Below are positions 1 through 10,610 of a stretch of 64,000 nt of DNA, one piece after another. Below the pieces are notes generated by a model. It made no database searches. It saw nothing but the letters and a program-made list of their open reading frames with translations, and had not been told where the DNA came from. The DNA is from Fallopia convolvulus. Taxonomy: Eukaryota > Streptophyta > Magnoliopsida > Caryophyllales > Polygonaceae. The stretch spans positions 5,634,984 through 5,698,983 of the forward strand of contig OZ024733.1 in NCBI GenBank assembly GCA_964016875.1, in the 5' to 3' direction. A program made the position numbers and the translations under genes. The number at the start of each line of letters is the position of its first letter. Positions within the stretch are counted from its first letter, which is position 1.

Positions 1-560
1 CTCGATGTTGGGAACAACTTGTTTGATAATAATAAATGAATCTAGGAATATCGATTGTTAGAATTAACGACCCGCTTATTATCGTTATTATGATTATTAA
101 TGTTCAATAGGACTATTATGCTAGTCTTGCTTGTGTGACCTTGCTTGTTTAAGATCTCTTTTCGAGATCGGTATGGATTAAATAGTAAGGGGTGCGGGAT
201 TAACCCGAACACCTCTATATAACCTATTAAGTCGTATGGCACCATGCCTACTTTCCGCGACTTTAAGGATCATGATCTATGTTTGCTTTTGCTCGAAGGA
301 GGGATGTGCGCACTCTAGCTAGGTGCCAGAACTTCGTTCCCGTAAGTGCACCTCGGCCCTTTCATGGCCCCCCACACTCTTAAAATTCATTAACATAAGT
401 GAAAGTTTTATCACGACATAAGATAAGTGCTAATGCACATTTAAAAGAAACCAAAACCGGGTCGGAATAGTACAACTTGGAAGACCGACCTGGCTCTCAG
501 TTCTTGAACGATCGTCTTTCCCCGTAAGTGTTACACTAGTCGAGTAAAATTGAAGGGAAA
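1..560 (+). mobile_element. Decayed LTR fragment, cut by the window edge
   Basis: The stretch shares order and wording with 20080-20540 inside the solo LTR at 17767-21201: a TGTTGGGAAC start, a run on AAGTGCTA.TGCACATT, and AAGACCGACC followed by CTCTC. A similar block lies near 23410-23770 in the young element's LTR. It is therefore probably part of an old Tekay-type LTR in plus orientation. No gene is seen. The right edge, where ATGAACC-type repeats begin, is approximate and no target duplication can be checked. Confidence 0.5.
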
Positions 561-770
561 TTGTCATATTTTTTATTGCTATATTTTCATGAACTGCATT
601 GTTATTTTCAATGTACCTTCCTGTTTAATATTATGAACCACAACGACAATATTTGTGAACAAAAAAAAACGGTATTTTGCACATTTTTATTGCTCATTAT
701 GTGTTCCATGTTTCTTCTAAATTAGCTTATTTTATTGTAGGGTTGTTCATCAAGTTCCGGTCATCCTAAC

Positions 771-1106
771 TTGTCTCATTCAGATAATAATGCTAGTATG
801 GATGGAGTTTCATTGGGTGATCCTGAAGAAGCTAGTGGTGCCTACGGTCTTCACTTCTCACAAAATTGTTCTTATTGGGTGGTACGAAGAGTGCAATATC
901 ATCAAGTACATCCGAGAAAAGGCATTGTGGAAAATGAGGGAAAATTATGGCCATTTAAGACTTTGAAATTTGCTTTAGATGCTTTTTATGTTTTATATTT
1001 TGCTTTGAAACATCGATGCTACATACTCATGTTTGGAATCATGTACGTTGAATGCATTGAATTGAATGCCTTCTTTACAAATTTTATGTATTTTTCTATT
1101 AAATGA
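771..1106 (+). CDS. Hypothetical 111-residue frame, not recognised
   Basis: An open frame follows a TTTTATTGTAG string at about 731-741 that could be a splice acceptor. The first half (SHSDNNASMDGVSLGDPEEA, then a Trp- and His-containing part) has a protein-like composition. The second half is hydrophobic, AT-driven and probably non-coding. It lies inside the MULE-like region, so if real it may be the last exon of a transposon or captured gene. No family or motif was recognised. A chance frame is about as likely. Confidence 0.15.
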   Translation: MSHSDNNASMDGVSLGDPEEASGAYGLHFSQNCSYWVVRRVQYHQVHPRKGIVENEGKLWPFKTLKFALDAFYVLYFALKHRCYILMFGIMYVECIELNAFFTNFMYFSIK

Positions 1107-1297
1107 ACCGATTGTTTAAAATTCATGAACCTTCATGTTGAACACTATGAACCTTCATGTTGAACACTATGAACCTTAATATTGAACACTATGAAATGCA
1201 TGATTAATACTTGTAAAACAAATTTCAAAGTCTAAAATGTTTTACTCATCTATGCATAATACAAAATTTTAAGTTAAAGTGAAAAACTATAACTTTT

Positions 1298-1401
1298 ACA
1301 TCACCGAAAAATCAACATCGAGCAAAAGCCCTTGGATATGCATGCTATTACATCACCGAAAAATCAACATCGAGCAAAAGCCCTTGGATATGCATGCTAT
1401 T
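1298..1401. repeat. 52-bp perfect tandem duplication
   Basis: The unit starting ACATCACCGAAAAATC and ending GGATATGCATGCTATT occurs twice in direct succession, at 1298-1349 and 1350-1401, without visible differences. The identity indicates a recent slippage-type duplication in an otherwise decayed region. It lies at the 3' end of the minus-strand acidic frame. Confidence 0.93.
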
Positions 1402-1614
1402 TTTGTGTGACAAACCTGGATCATTAAAATCTACATCGTCAGAATCTTCATATGCTTCTTCACTTTCGCCTACTTCTAACTCCAAGCTACTGGTTGGTGG
1501 AGTTGAAAGCTTTATCATTTTCTTTCCTCGTGAACTTTGACGTGTGAGGCTAACTTGTTTCTTTTTTATCAACCATTGCGAAGTAGCCGTTGTCATATGC
1601 ATAAAACAAAACAA
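1348..1614 (-). pseudogene. Acidic C-terminal-like frame, 88 residues, not recognised
   Basis: The minus-strand frame has a basic start (IKKKQVSLTRQSSRGKK), a Ser/Thr/Pro link and an acidic end (ELEVGESEEAYEDSDDVDF). Acidic tails of this kind occur at the end of several plant DNA-transposon proteins, but the resemblance is only compositional. Its end overlaps the 52-bp tandem duplication, so the last residues may be altered. Its position in the MULE-like region and its strand match the proposed minus orientation. No catalytic residues are visible, so the function is left open. Confidence 0.2.
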
Positions 1615-3640
1615 TTTACAAGTTTATACATTTGTAAAAATTCAAAATAACACAAATAATATAAAGGCAATGTTAACTAAATTTAATGAACCTAATAATA
1701 TAAGAGCATGAACTGTAATATGAAACTTCAAAATATGACACACATAAGAAGTATTGTTTACTAAATTTTATGAACCTTATTGGCAAAAGGTATGAACATA
1801 ATATCATAAGATCATGAATTGTAACATAATAAGCTCATCAACTACATTATATACAAAAGAATAAACCACTACAACATTTTTTATGAACCACTGATTAAGC
1901 TTAATGATAAATATTGTGAAGTTGCAAAAAAACTACTTCATTAACCTTTGTCTTGAGCATTCTTGTTTCGTATTTCTCTCTCTTGTATTGTACCTAAACA
2001 AACTACATCTTCTTCATTTTGTTTTCCTTGTAGTGTACCTAAACAAACACATTAATATCAACATCAGGTGCTCTTTTGACCAAATAACAAGGTGCAAGTC
2101 TAATAATACCTTATTATACAATAGCATGAACCATATTATATAATAACATGAACCATATTAAGCAATAGCATGAACCTTATTAAGTAATAGCATGAACCTA
2201 GTCCTTTAAATAATACCTTTTATGGATAAACACAAGTCAAAAGATGAAATAAGGCTGATCTGGCATAAAATTTGACAGTAAGAACTCCACACTTGATAGA
2301 ACTTATAAAGAAACCGACTAAACACAAGTTAAGCAACACAATTCTAGCAAGGAACTCATGAAAGCAATAAAAAAACAAGCTGATTTCATGGTGGAGTGAA
2401 ATTCAAAGAATGATATGTGCCATGGAGCTAGAAGAGTCTGCAATAACAAACACAGTATTAAACCAACAACATCTCAGAATCTCAACTGAAGTCATGAACC
2501 AACAACTCCTGATGAATTGGAATAGATTCAGTTAATACAGAAACTATATGACACTCCAGCCAAAGATGGAATGACAATTCTCCGATGACAATAATTAACG
2601 TGAAAAACCTCCAAAGAAATAAAGAACCAAAACAATAAATGAATTCACTTGAAAAAGGGAATGTAAATAGTTCAAAAGTCACAAAAAACTAACCAAACAT
2701 TTCAATGACTTTCTCAAATATATCAGTAACTACATCAGATGAAAACTATCACTTTAAAAAACAAGGGAAAGAAAAAGGAAAATGGCATCACATTAGTGGA
2801 TAACTCAAGGCACAATGAAGTGAATGAACATGGTGAAAATAACTAGGAGCCTTTAGAATATTGAAGTCAAAGTGTTTGAACGTAAGATTCTAAGAAAGTA
2901 TTGTGAGGTTCTAAGCAAGAACAACACATGTTATTTGTAGTAGTAAATGGGAGATTGCTAAGATAGCATTGTGAGTTTCACCGTGCAAAATCAAAATGCC
3001 ACCCAACATGATCAAGCTATGTAAGAACCTTGAATCGAAAATATGAACTGATAGAAACTAATAAAATTGAATTAGTTCGATCGAATTTTGCTTCATGCTA
3101 GTTCAGAACTAATTTGCTTACGGTTCTTAACGCGATATTAGGATCGCTTGGTTCGGGTGATTTATTCAACATTTCAACATTAGTAATGGAAGCATGTTAC
3201 CCTGACAAGGCAAAATAAAACTTCCAAAGAAGTCAAATTTGATGATAATAAGAGCAGAGCACCAATTCTAATGTTGTAAACCTATAAAAATCAAGTGTGT
3301 AGTTCATTCAGCACAAATCCAGTTCATTCAACACAAATCCAGTTTACGTGGAATCAAAATCAAGTTTATTCAGCACATCAATCATGTTCATTCAATTGCC
3401 TAGATTGCTAGAACACTAATCGGAAGAGGAGCTCGTAGGAGGCATCACCGGAGACGAGAAATGCTAACCAGAAGAGGAGCAATGAGGAGAGCCACAATCG
3501 CCGAAAGTTGGAGCCACGATCGCCCAAATTTGGAGCAAGGAGGAGAGAAAGTCTGAAATCTGTCGATTGAACGGACACGAGAGGGAGAAAGAACTTTGTG
3601 GGGCAATTTCGTCTTCTAACATTAAAAATTAGAATATTTA

Positions 3641-4359
3641 CTCAATATGCCATTCAGTAATCCGCCCCTTATATTTCTCTCTTTTAATCTCCACCTTTGA
3701 TTATATAATCCATTGGATATTCTTTGTTCTCATTTCTCATTATAAGCCTTACAATCACTAGAACTCCCCTTTTGCCATAAGATTTGAATCAAATGAACTT
3801 GGGGCTTATCATGAAAATTAGAAATAAATCTAGATCATCTGATTAAAACACTAGAAATGAATCTAACCCATCTGATTAAAAAATAAAATAAATATATTTT
3901 TTAAATATTTTTAATATTTTTATACTTTATTTTTTTAAAGTATTTTTACGTATGTAGAATGATATAAACCGAGTAAGAACATAAGGCCATAAAACGTAAA
4001 CATGCAATACTAATATGTGAACATACATATATTATATGTGAATGTATACTAAATTTTCTGAAGTTAAAATGTGGTTATATGTGAACAACCCTTGTAATAA
4101 TGTGAACATGTGTACAAAATAGGTGAACAGAATGTAAAATATCAAGCGTTGTGTTTTTGGCAAAAAAAAGCGAAAAAATAAAAAAAAATTAATTTTTTTG
4201 TCATATTTTTTTAAAGTTGTTTAACATTAGTATGATGATTTAATTGAACATTAACATATAACTATAAAACATGAACAAACAATGCTAATATGTGAAAACA
4301 CTTGTAATATATGTGAACGTATTATAAAATATATGAACTACTAAGGTATATAATATATG
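3641..4359. repeat. AT-rich host repeat with TGTGAACA units
   Basis: At 4010-4350 units of the form ATGTGAACA..TTATAATATGTGAAC recur, followed by GTGTTTTTGGCAAAAA. The same sequence resumes right of MULE-1 at 16334-16445 (ATGAACATGTC..TGTGTTTTTAGCAAAAA). The two pieces are thus one older element split by the MULE-1 insertion. 3641-4000 is plain AT-rich DNA with two copies of an ATCTGATTAAAA phrase. No gene is seen. Confidence 0.6.
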
Positions 4360-4560
4360 GAATAAGAGTCGTGTGAGAATGGTCGCCCATGTGAGAATTA
4401 AGAATAAATCTCGCTCGTCCATTCCAAAAAATCAACGCCCTTGATTAAACATTCATTAAAAAGGATAAAATACGGCACGGGCGAATTTTTCCCATATTAT
4501 TCGCGTATTTTTCAATAAAATACGGCACTGACGAATTTTTCCCGTATTATTCACGTATTT

Positions 4561-4990
4561 TTCAATATTCACCATTTGTTCATCAATATTCACCATTTGT
4601 TCATCAATACTAACTCATTGTGCATCGAGTTTTTGATAACATTGTTCATCGATTTCGAACTTTTTAAATTTTTAGTTTTATTTTTTAACCTTATTTATGT
4701 GTATGAATACAATATTATCTAGTTTTTGATGCACATATAATTAGTTTCGATATACCAATATTTGTTCATTGATATAACCTTGTTTGTTCATTGATATACC
4801 ATTATTTGTTCATTGGTATACCATTATTTGTTCTTTGATATACTCTTTTTTGTTCATTGGTATACCATTGTTTGTTCATTGATAGCCCCTATTTGTTCAT
4901 TGATCTAACATTTGTTTGTCCATTGTTTGTTCATTGATATACCCTATTTGTTCATTGTTATAACCTTATTTGTTCATTATTATACCCTTA
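4561..4990 (+). repeat. Subterminal TTTGTTCATTGATATACC array of MULE-1
   Basis: About 20 short units of the type TTTGTTCATTGATATACC or TTGTTCATCAATATTCACC run in one direction. The opposite arm at 5340-5580 and 16008-16165 carries the reverse complement (AATGAACAAATATGCAT), so the two arms could pair. Corresponding arrays flank the core of MULE-2 at 52500-52930 and 53280-53520. In other transposons such subterminal arrays bind transposase; that role here is inference. Confidence 0.8.
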
Positions 4991-5029
4991 TTTGTGAATT
5001 GAAATAAACTTATGTTTATGTGTCAATGC

Positions 5030-5340
5030 CACCAACTTGTACATTTAGGACTATTAATACCATCAAGTTGTACATTTAGGACTATCTATTTGTGTATTTT
5101 TGCATTTATTTTGTGCTTTAAGGCTATCTTGAATGCAAAGGATAATACGAATGAAGTGCTTTAAGGCTAACTTGTCAATACGAATGAAGTGCTTAATATA
5201 GTACCCAAATAAGATAAGTTTGATGTAGAAACTTGAATGCAAAGGATAATAGATAAAGAATCTGATTTTGCAATAATATGGTGTGTGCTAAGAGAACGAG
5301 ATAGAACCAACAAATCGAAGAGGAGTGCTTGTGCCTTATT
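5030..5340. other. Non-coding core of MULE-1, conserved in MULE-2
   Basis: The core carries a repeated TTGTACATTTAGGACTAT phrase, two GAATGAAGTGCTT phrases and a GAGATAGAACCAACAAATCG-like tail. The reverse complement of the same order is found at 52946-53260 in MULE-2. No long frame exists in either copy. It is the most conserved internal part of the family, by eye. Confidence 0.7.
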
Positions 5341-5580
5341 TAGCTATGAACAAATTGATGTTACTAATGAACAAATATGCATATAGAAATGAACAAAATG
5401 AGGTTACTAGTGAACAAATATGCATTTAGCAATGAACAAATTGATGTTACTAATGAACAAATATGCACAAACCGATGAACAAATATGCCAAAACCAATGA
5501 ACAAATATAAATATAAAAATGAACAAATATGCATCTATCAATGAACAAATATGCATAAACTAATGAACAAATTGATTTTA
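5340..5580 (-). repeat. Opposite subterminal array of MULE-1 (AATGAACAAATATGCAT)
   Basis: About a dozen units alternate AATGAACAAATATGCAT with ATGAACAAATTGATGTTACT. The array is cut at 5584 by LTR element 1 and resumes at 16003 with ACAAATGAACAAATATTCAC. Bases 5580-5584 and 16003-16007 (ACAAA) are the duplication made by that LTR element. Confidence 0.8.
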
Positions 5581-5584
5581 CAAA

Positions 5585-6033
5585 TGTTGAAACCCGAAAT
5601 AAACCGCGCTATAAACGGGATTATAATAAATACTAACACTCGGGATTCCGTACAACCAAACGGTTTTCGTACGTAGATTATTCCTCATTCCCGCCCTTCA
5701 GCTGATTGTTTTGTAATCCTCATTACAATTAAAGCCATTTGGACTTTATACCGTAAATAGCGCGATCTCACTCGGAGATCAAGCACATCGAATCTAGGTA
5801 CATGAAAAGATTCCTAACCCGGAGAGGTTTTTCGATCCTTTCTTTAATCTCATTCCCTTCCTATTTATATGTTTGGGCTCCTGCTAGCTTGTTTGAATTC
5901 GGTCGATGTGGGACGCCCTTAATGAGAATTGTGCTATTTGCACTTGCAAATTCGAAGGCCTACGTGGATACCCACATGACTTGGCTAATTTCACATTTCT
6001 CCTTAAAGAGTGATATGATATGTACAAGGCCGA
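5585..6033 (-). repeat. Left LTR of element 1, first part
   Basis: It starts TGTTGAAACCCGAAATAA and aligns with 15323-15773. It is broken at 6033 by the gag-only guest and resumes at 13060. The guest's target duplication is GCCGA (6029-6033) on the left and GGCGA (13055-13059) on the right, one mismatch. Confidence 0.9.
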
Positions 6034-8479
6034 TGTAACACCCCGACTTCCGACGGGGTGCTACTAAGAAATAGACCTTACTAGGTACTATTAAATAGGT
6101 TGACAACTACACTTTAGGATCTTGCAACGCGGGCACGACGAGAAAACAAAATAAAACATCCAACCTTTTATTTAGTAAAACTTAGAAAACGTAGTTATGC
6201 ATGAACTCCCGAAAAATATAAATATTCCAATACGACACAACGCTTACTAATGCTGAACTAATCAAACAAAATAATAAATAAAACATACTGCTAACTTCAT
6301 CTTATCAATAATAAAATCAACAACCTAACTATCATAAATGAACTAGCGTAAAACCAATCCCACTATGACACGCGCTCTTTACTGCTCCGGCCCGCCATCT
6401 GGTCTCGGTTCCTGCACGACTCCCTGGTTCATACCTGGAACTGAAAAATATTCCCCGAAGGGTCAGCTTCTAATCTACCGAGTTAGAGAGAATACGGAAA
6501 TTGCAGAACGTTTAAAAACATTTCTAAAGTCAGCATACAAATCCACAATCGCAATCATATCTCTAAAGGCCAATACCTAAATTAGTTATAATCAGTCACA
6601 CGTAGCCACATATACATTTACAGTCACAACCTCATAACAATGCAATTCCTCCATCTCACAATCCGACTTCCAAGGCGCTCATCGCCGCGCCGAGTGCAGA
6701 GGCAGGCCCTCTCACTCCACTTCACAATCTCCCTTCTAACCCCTGCTAAGCCTCCACTGGAGCACTTGCCAAAACACATAGATAATAATTTTCGTTTTGA
6801 AGGGGCACGGTTTCCCTGTCACACGGGTCAACGTAGCCAACCCTCCCTCAACGCCTGCTACGATGGGCCGTGTCGGAAACGGTACCAACACAGAGAAAAC
6901 GTTCCAAAAATATCTTGCCGATAAAATACATTCAAAACCATTTTACGCACACAACACTTCAAGAAGTTCAAACAATTTAAAAAGGTATTAAGGACTAGTT
7001 CCCAAAACCAATCCTACAATAACGGTACGCAATCTAACAGGATAGAGAAGAACCGAGCAAGTCGAAAAATGACTTACCTCGAAAAGAAAGGTCCTTTGAC
7101 TAAGACGGAATTTAAGAGCTTGAACAAAAGCGAGTCCCTAAGAAAAGAATTAACGAGATAGATCGAAATTAGGTACGATTCAAACCTATAAACGAACCTT
7201 ACTAACATTGCCACCCAATTAAAGACGCCTAAGCCCGATCCAATAAAATACTAACCACTGAATAACAAATTACAACGTACGAAAACTCAAATTAACTATC
7301 TTTTACATCAATATTTATTAAACCACCATTACCCCCCAACACCAGTAGCTAACTATCTTATTCATCAATATTAATTAAACCACCGTTACCCACAACACCA
7401 GTAGCTATCTATCTTTTTCATCATTATTAATTAAACCATCATTATCCCCCACACCAATAGCTAAAAGCCAATGATCGAGACAACTCCCTCCTCAAATTCT
7501 CTCAAGCTACTAACCAATACATGATATTAACTTATAATAACTATACTATTTTATTCCAAATCAAAGCCAACCTATCAATTACTAGCTATCAACAGGTTAT
7601 TACGTTTCAAAAACCAGTCCGAGGCCTAATCACCCACCCCAACTCAAAACCTCTTCTCTGGTTCCGTCTTCCCAGCTCGACCCCTCCGGCGGCCCTATCC
7701 TGTAACGACGACATCGAGAGAGCGCGGGGACGACCATCGCTTGCCGCTTCTTTCCAAACCCAACCTAACCCGCCTTCACCGCCCCCAACGACAGCCCCTA
7801 CAGACCCCTACCCCCGACCGACGGATCTCGCCCTCTACCCCGACAACACTCTGACTAATCCGACAAACAAAGGAGGGTGGGACTGAACTCACAGGAAAGT
7901 TGACCGTGAATCTCCTTCGTGAACGAGACGACTCCGGCGCAGATGTGGATCGATCGGCGATTAGCACGAACGGCGACCCGAGGCACTAGGCGCCTGTTCA
8001 GTATCCAGCGACGGTGGCCAACGCGCGATCGAACTCCGGTGGATCAAAAGCGGCGGCGATGTTTGGCGAGAGCTTGAACAGATCTTTACTCAGAGGAATC
8101 GTAGGGGGAATAGAATATCTTTAACGTGGTATATATATATAGTTAGAGTTTTTTGCAGTTTTAGCTTATCTCAATTAGATAGATGATAGATAATTAGGTA
8201 TTAAATAATGGTTTGATAAAGATATAACCAACTGGCAATTGATAGGCTGAGATATGGATGAATATAATCACCCGATTGATATATTTTCTGTTACATGAAT
8301 AGAATTATATTGTACTTGAACGGAATTATCATATACGAGAACATATATATATCTATATATGTGTGAGTTGCCAACCGGATTAATACTCGGATCGCTTGCG
8401 GATTAAGAAGGCTTGATTGTTTGGAGACCAAGAAACTCGTTTCTCCGAACGGGATGGAAAAACGAACCCGAATATTACA
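6034..8479 (-). repeat. LTR of the gag-only element (downstream in its sense)
   Basis: A 2446-bp direct repeat of 10611-13054. Open frames in it (for example near 7521-7886) occur at the same place in both LTRs and carry no family signature, so they are not annotated as genes. The GC-richer part at 7640-8060 lies where the transcribed leader of such LTRs usually is. Confidence 0.92.
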
Positions 8480-8495
8480 TACTATCCCCCTTAAG
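8480..8495 (-). promoter_or_regulatory. Polypurine tract of the gag-only element
   Basis: The minus strand reads CTTAAGGGGGATAGTA immediately before the LTR start TGTAATATTCGGG. This is the expected place of the plus-strand primer. A GACGAAACTTT string just upstream resembles the GACGAAACC before the tract of the Tekay-like element at 29794-29830. Confidence 0.8.
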
Positions 8496-8946
8496 AAAGT
8501 TTCGTCCCGGAATGAACGGAACTGAAGTAACCGAGAAATAATTAAGAGATTACTAGACCTACTGTGAAGTTCTACAAATACGTCCCTCTAAGAAAACGGT
8601 TCGTCCCCGAACCGCTGTTCTAAAACATCTTACGAAACTAGGGTATAAAATTAAGGCCATAATAAACAAACAAATACAATCCCGTTTTCATGAACAACGT
8701 CCAAACAAAACAATTATCCGAGCAACAATCAATAAAATAAACAGTCATAAACAAAGAAACAAAATCCCGATTCAAAACAGCCAGACAAACTTAGAGAACA
8801 TGTAAAGGTCTTTGCGTCCTGTCAAAGAAACTAAGGTACTAAACTATAACTAACAACTGTCGACTAAAATGCTCAAGGTAGATCGTCAGGAGGAGCGATA
8901 ACCTAATGTTCTTCCATTCCTTTCATTCCAAACACTCTCGGTGGAG

Positions 8947-10362
8947 CTATTCCTGTGTTGCTGGCTCCCGCACTCCGACCCACACTCTGATCTGGTGTCT
9001 GCCGTGCTGTGGCCGATGATGGACTCCCCGATTTCCCATCCCCGATACCGTTCCCTGCGAAGGCGCGCCAACCGTACAGAACCTTTGAAGATGTCCGGGC
9101 TTCCCACATGTAAAGCAATCCTTCACTGGACTAGGACACTGGTTCCTCAAGTGCTCATCGCTTCCACAGTTGTAGCACTGTCTTTGATTCCCGGCAGCCC
9201 GACTCTACTGTGATCGTTCTTGGCGTCCCGATGCCTGGAACTCTAGTCTACTCTGCGGGTACTGTCCAGACTGATCATCACCCTTAGAAGTCGCTGCAGT
9301 TGCCATTTTCCGTCTCTTACCCCCTCCTACCTGAGCATCCACCTGTTCTGGCCTCAGAGTGGCCAAAGCATACGCCAAAGCAGACTGTTGAACCTCTCCC
9401 AACGTCGCGAGTCGGAGACCAGACACATAGGCACGTAAATGCGGCTGCAACCTTTTCAGGAAGGTCGCAATCTTCAACTCTTCAGTAGGGGCAGCATTTG
9501 GCACCGCTGCCAACTCTTGCTGAAACTTCAGAATAGTCTCAGATACTGTGATATTTTCGGGTCCAACATCCCGAAAAGCAGCCTCCCGAGCCACCCTCAC
9601 CACCGGAGGACAATACTGGTCTCGAATCCGCCTCTCAAATTCTTCGAAAGTCACTTCATTTCAATGGTCCCTACATTGCTCCCACCAGTCAAAAGCACTC
9701 TCTTGTAGCAGACTCTGTACTAAGGACATCTTCCTTTCTTCCGGTGCCTTAATGGAGTCCAACGCAGATTTCACCCTCCTCAACCACTGCTCTACGTCAG
9801 AACCCTGAGCTCCAGAAAAATTCGGCACCCCAGTCTTCCTAAACTCCGCGAGCCACTTGTCAGGTTGAGGCTCGCGATACTGTCTCCTTGGTTCGACCAC
9901 ATGATCAGCTATCACTGGTCCTCGCGAATCTGGCATTGCTCCTAGCTAGGCAGCCAAAACAGAGTCTGGTCCTGGTGCCCTTCTCTCAGCCCTTTGTTGC
10001 CCCGCAATTGTGTTCAAATTAGGTGCAGCCCCTGCACCCATCAAAGTCTGCAATAACAGCTGGATTGTAGCGTTCACCTCTGGGGCCAGTCCTGCTGGTG
10101 GCACTCCTCCTCCCACTTGAGCCCCGCTTGCTGGGGAAACACCTCCAGCGACAGATGCGCTATCCTCTTGATGAACAGCAGCAGCCACATCCTGACTCTC
10201 AGCAACCTCCTCCTGATTGATATCATGTTGTACCTCTGGCTCAACATCTACAGGGGCCTCTCCCCTACCCCTGCCACGGCCCCGACCTCGGCCTCTACCG
10301 CGGCCTCTCCCTCGGCCTCTTCCATTGGCTTCAGCAGCTCTTGCTCTGGTTGGTGGGGCCAT
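8947..10362 (-). pseudogene. gag: gag polyprotein, three in-frame stops
   Basis: One minus-strand frame runs from an ATG at 10360-10362 (MAPPTRARAAEANGRG, then a Gly-Arg repeat) through a Ty3-type capsid region (KWLAEFRKTGVPNFSGAQG; later FEEFERRIRDQYCPP and LKRLQPHLRAYV) to two adjacent CCHC knuckles. The knuckles are CYNCGSDEHLRNQC and CFTCGKPGHLQRFC, both C-x2-C-x4-H-x4-C and complete. Gag packages element RNA in cytoplasmic particles. Three stop codons interrupt the frame: TAG at 9946-9948, TGA at 9661-9663 and TAG at 9205-9207. Apart from these no frameshift is needed over about 470 codons, so decay is recent. The frame ends at 8947 with no pol domain after the second knuckle. Confidence 0.88.
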
Positions 10363-10595
10363 CTATAATAGAAAGTCCCACTGTAAAAATCTTAAACGTC
10401 CTATTTACTAACGGAATTCTTACTCTACGTGAGGTCCTTCGGCTGATGGGGCGGAGTCGCGACGTGTCACCTACCCCCTATATGCAACATGACTACCCCA
10501 GTAAAAACATTTTGAAAACACCGGCCGGTTTTGGTTTTAAGTTGGACCTCGGGTACTCTTTGTTGGTCAATTCCTTGTGCCCTGTTGTCAACCTC

Positions 10596-10607
10596 GCTCT
10601 GATACCA
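10596..10607 (-). promoter_or_regulatory. Primer-binding site, tRNA-iMet type
   Basis: The minus strand reads TGGTATCAGAGC three bases after the LTR end. This is the classic plant match to the 3' end of initiator tRNA-Met and starts minus-strand DNA synthesis. The 234 bases between this site and the gag start are the untranslated leader. Confidence 0.93.
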
Positions 10608-10610
10608 ATT

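Larger units (their letters stand above)
560..3640 (-). mobile_element. MULE-like region with ATGAACC repeats
   Basis: Many dispersed copies of ATGAACC or TGAACACTATGAACC lie at 1105-2200. They are the reverse complement of the GGTTCAT copies at 62220-63290. At 3420-3610 the minus strand reads like a plant 5' leader (CT-rich, then an ATG-containing GC-richer stretch), and upstream of it is a GACGAAATTGCCCC motif comparable to 61560-61640 on the plus strand. I infer one end of a minus-oriented Mutator-like element. No terminal inverted repeat or target duplication could be fixed, and no transposase domain was recognised. 1620-3420 holds only AT-rich sequence and scattered repeats. Confidence 0.35.

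Noticed and set aside
7521..7886. 121-codon frame, repeated at 12099-12464
   Set aside because: Same reason: it is inside both LTRs of the gag-only element, and on the strand opposite to the element's sense.
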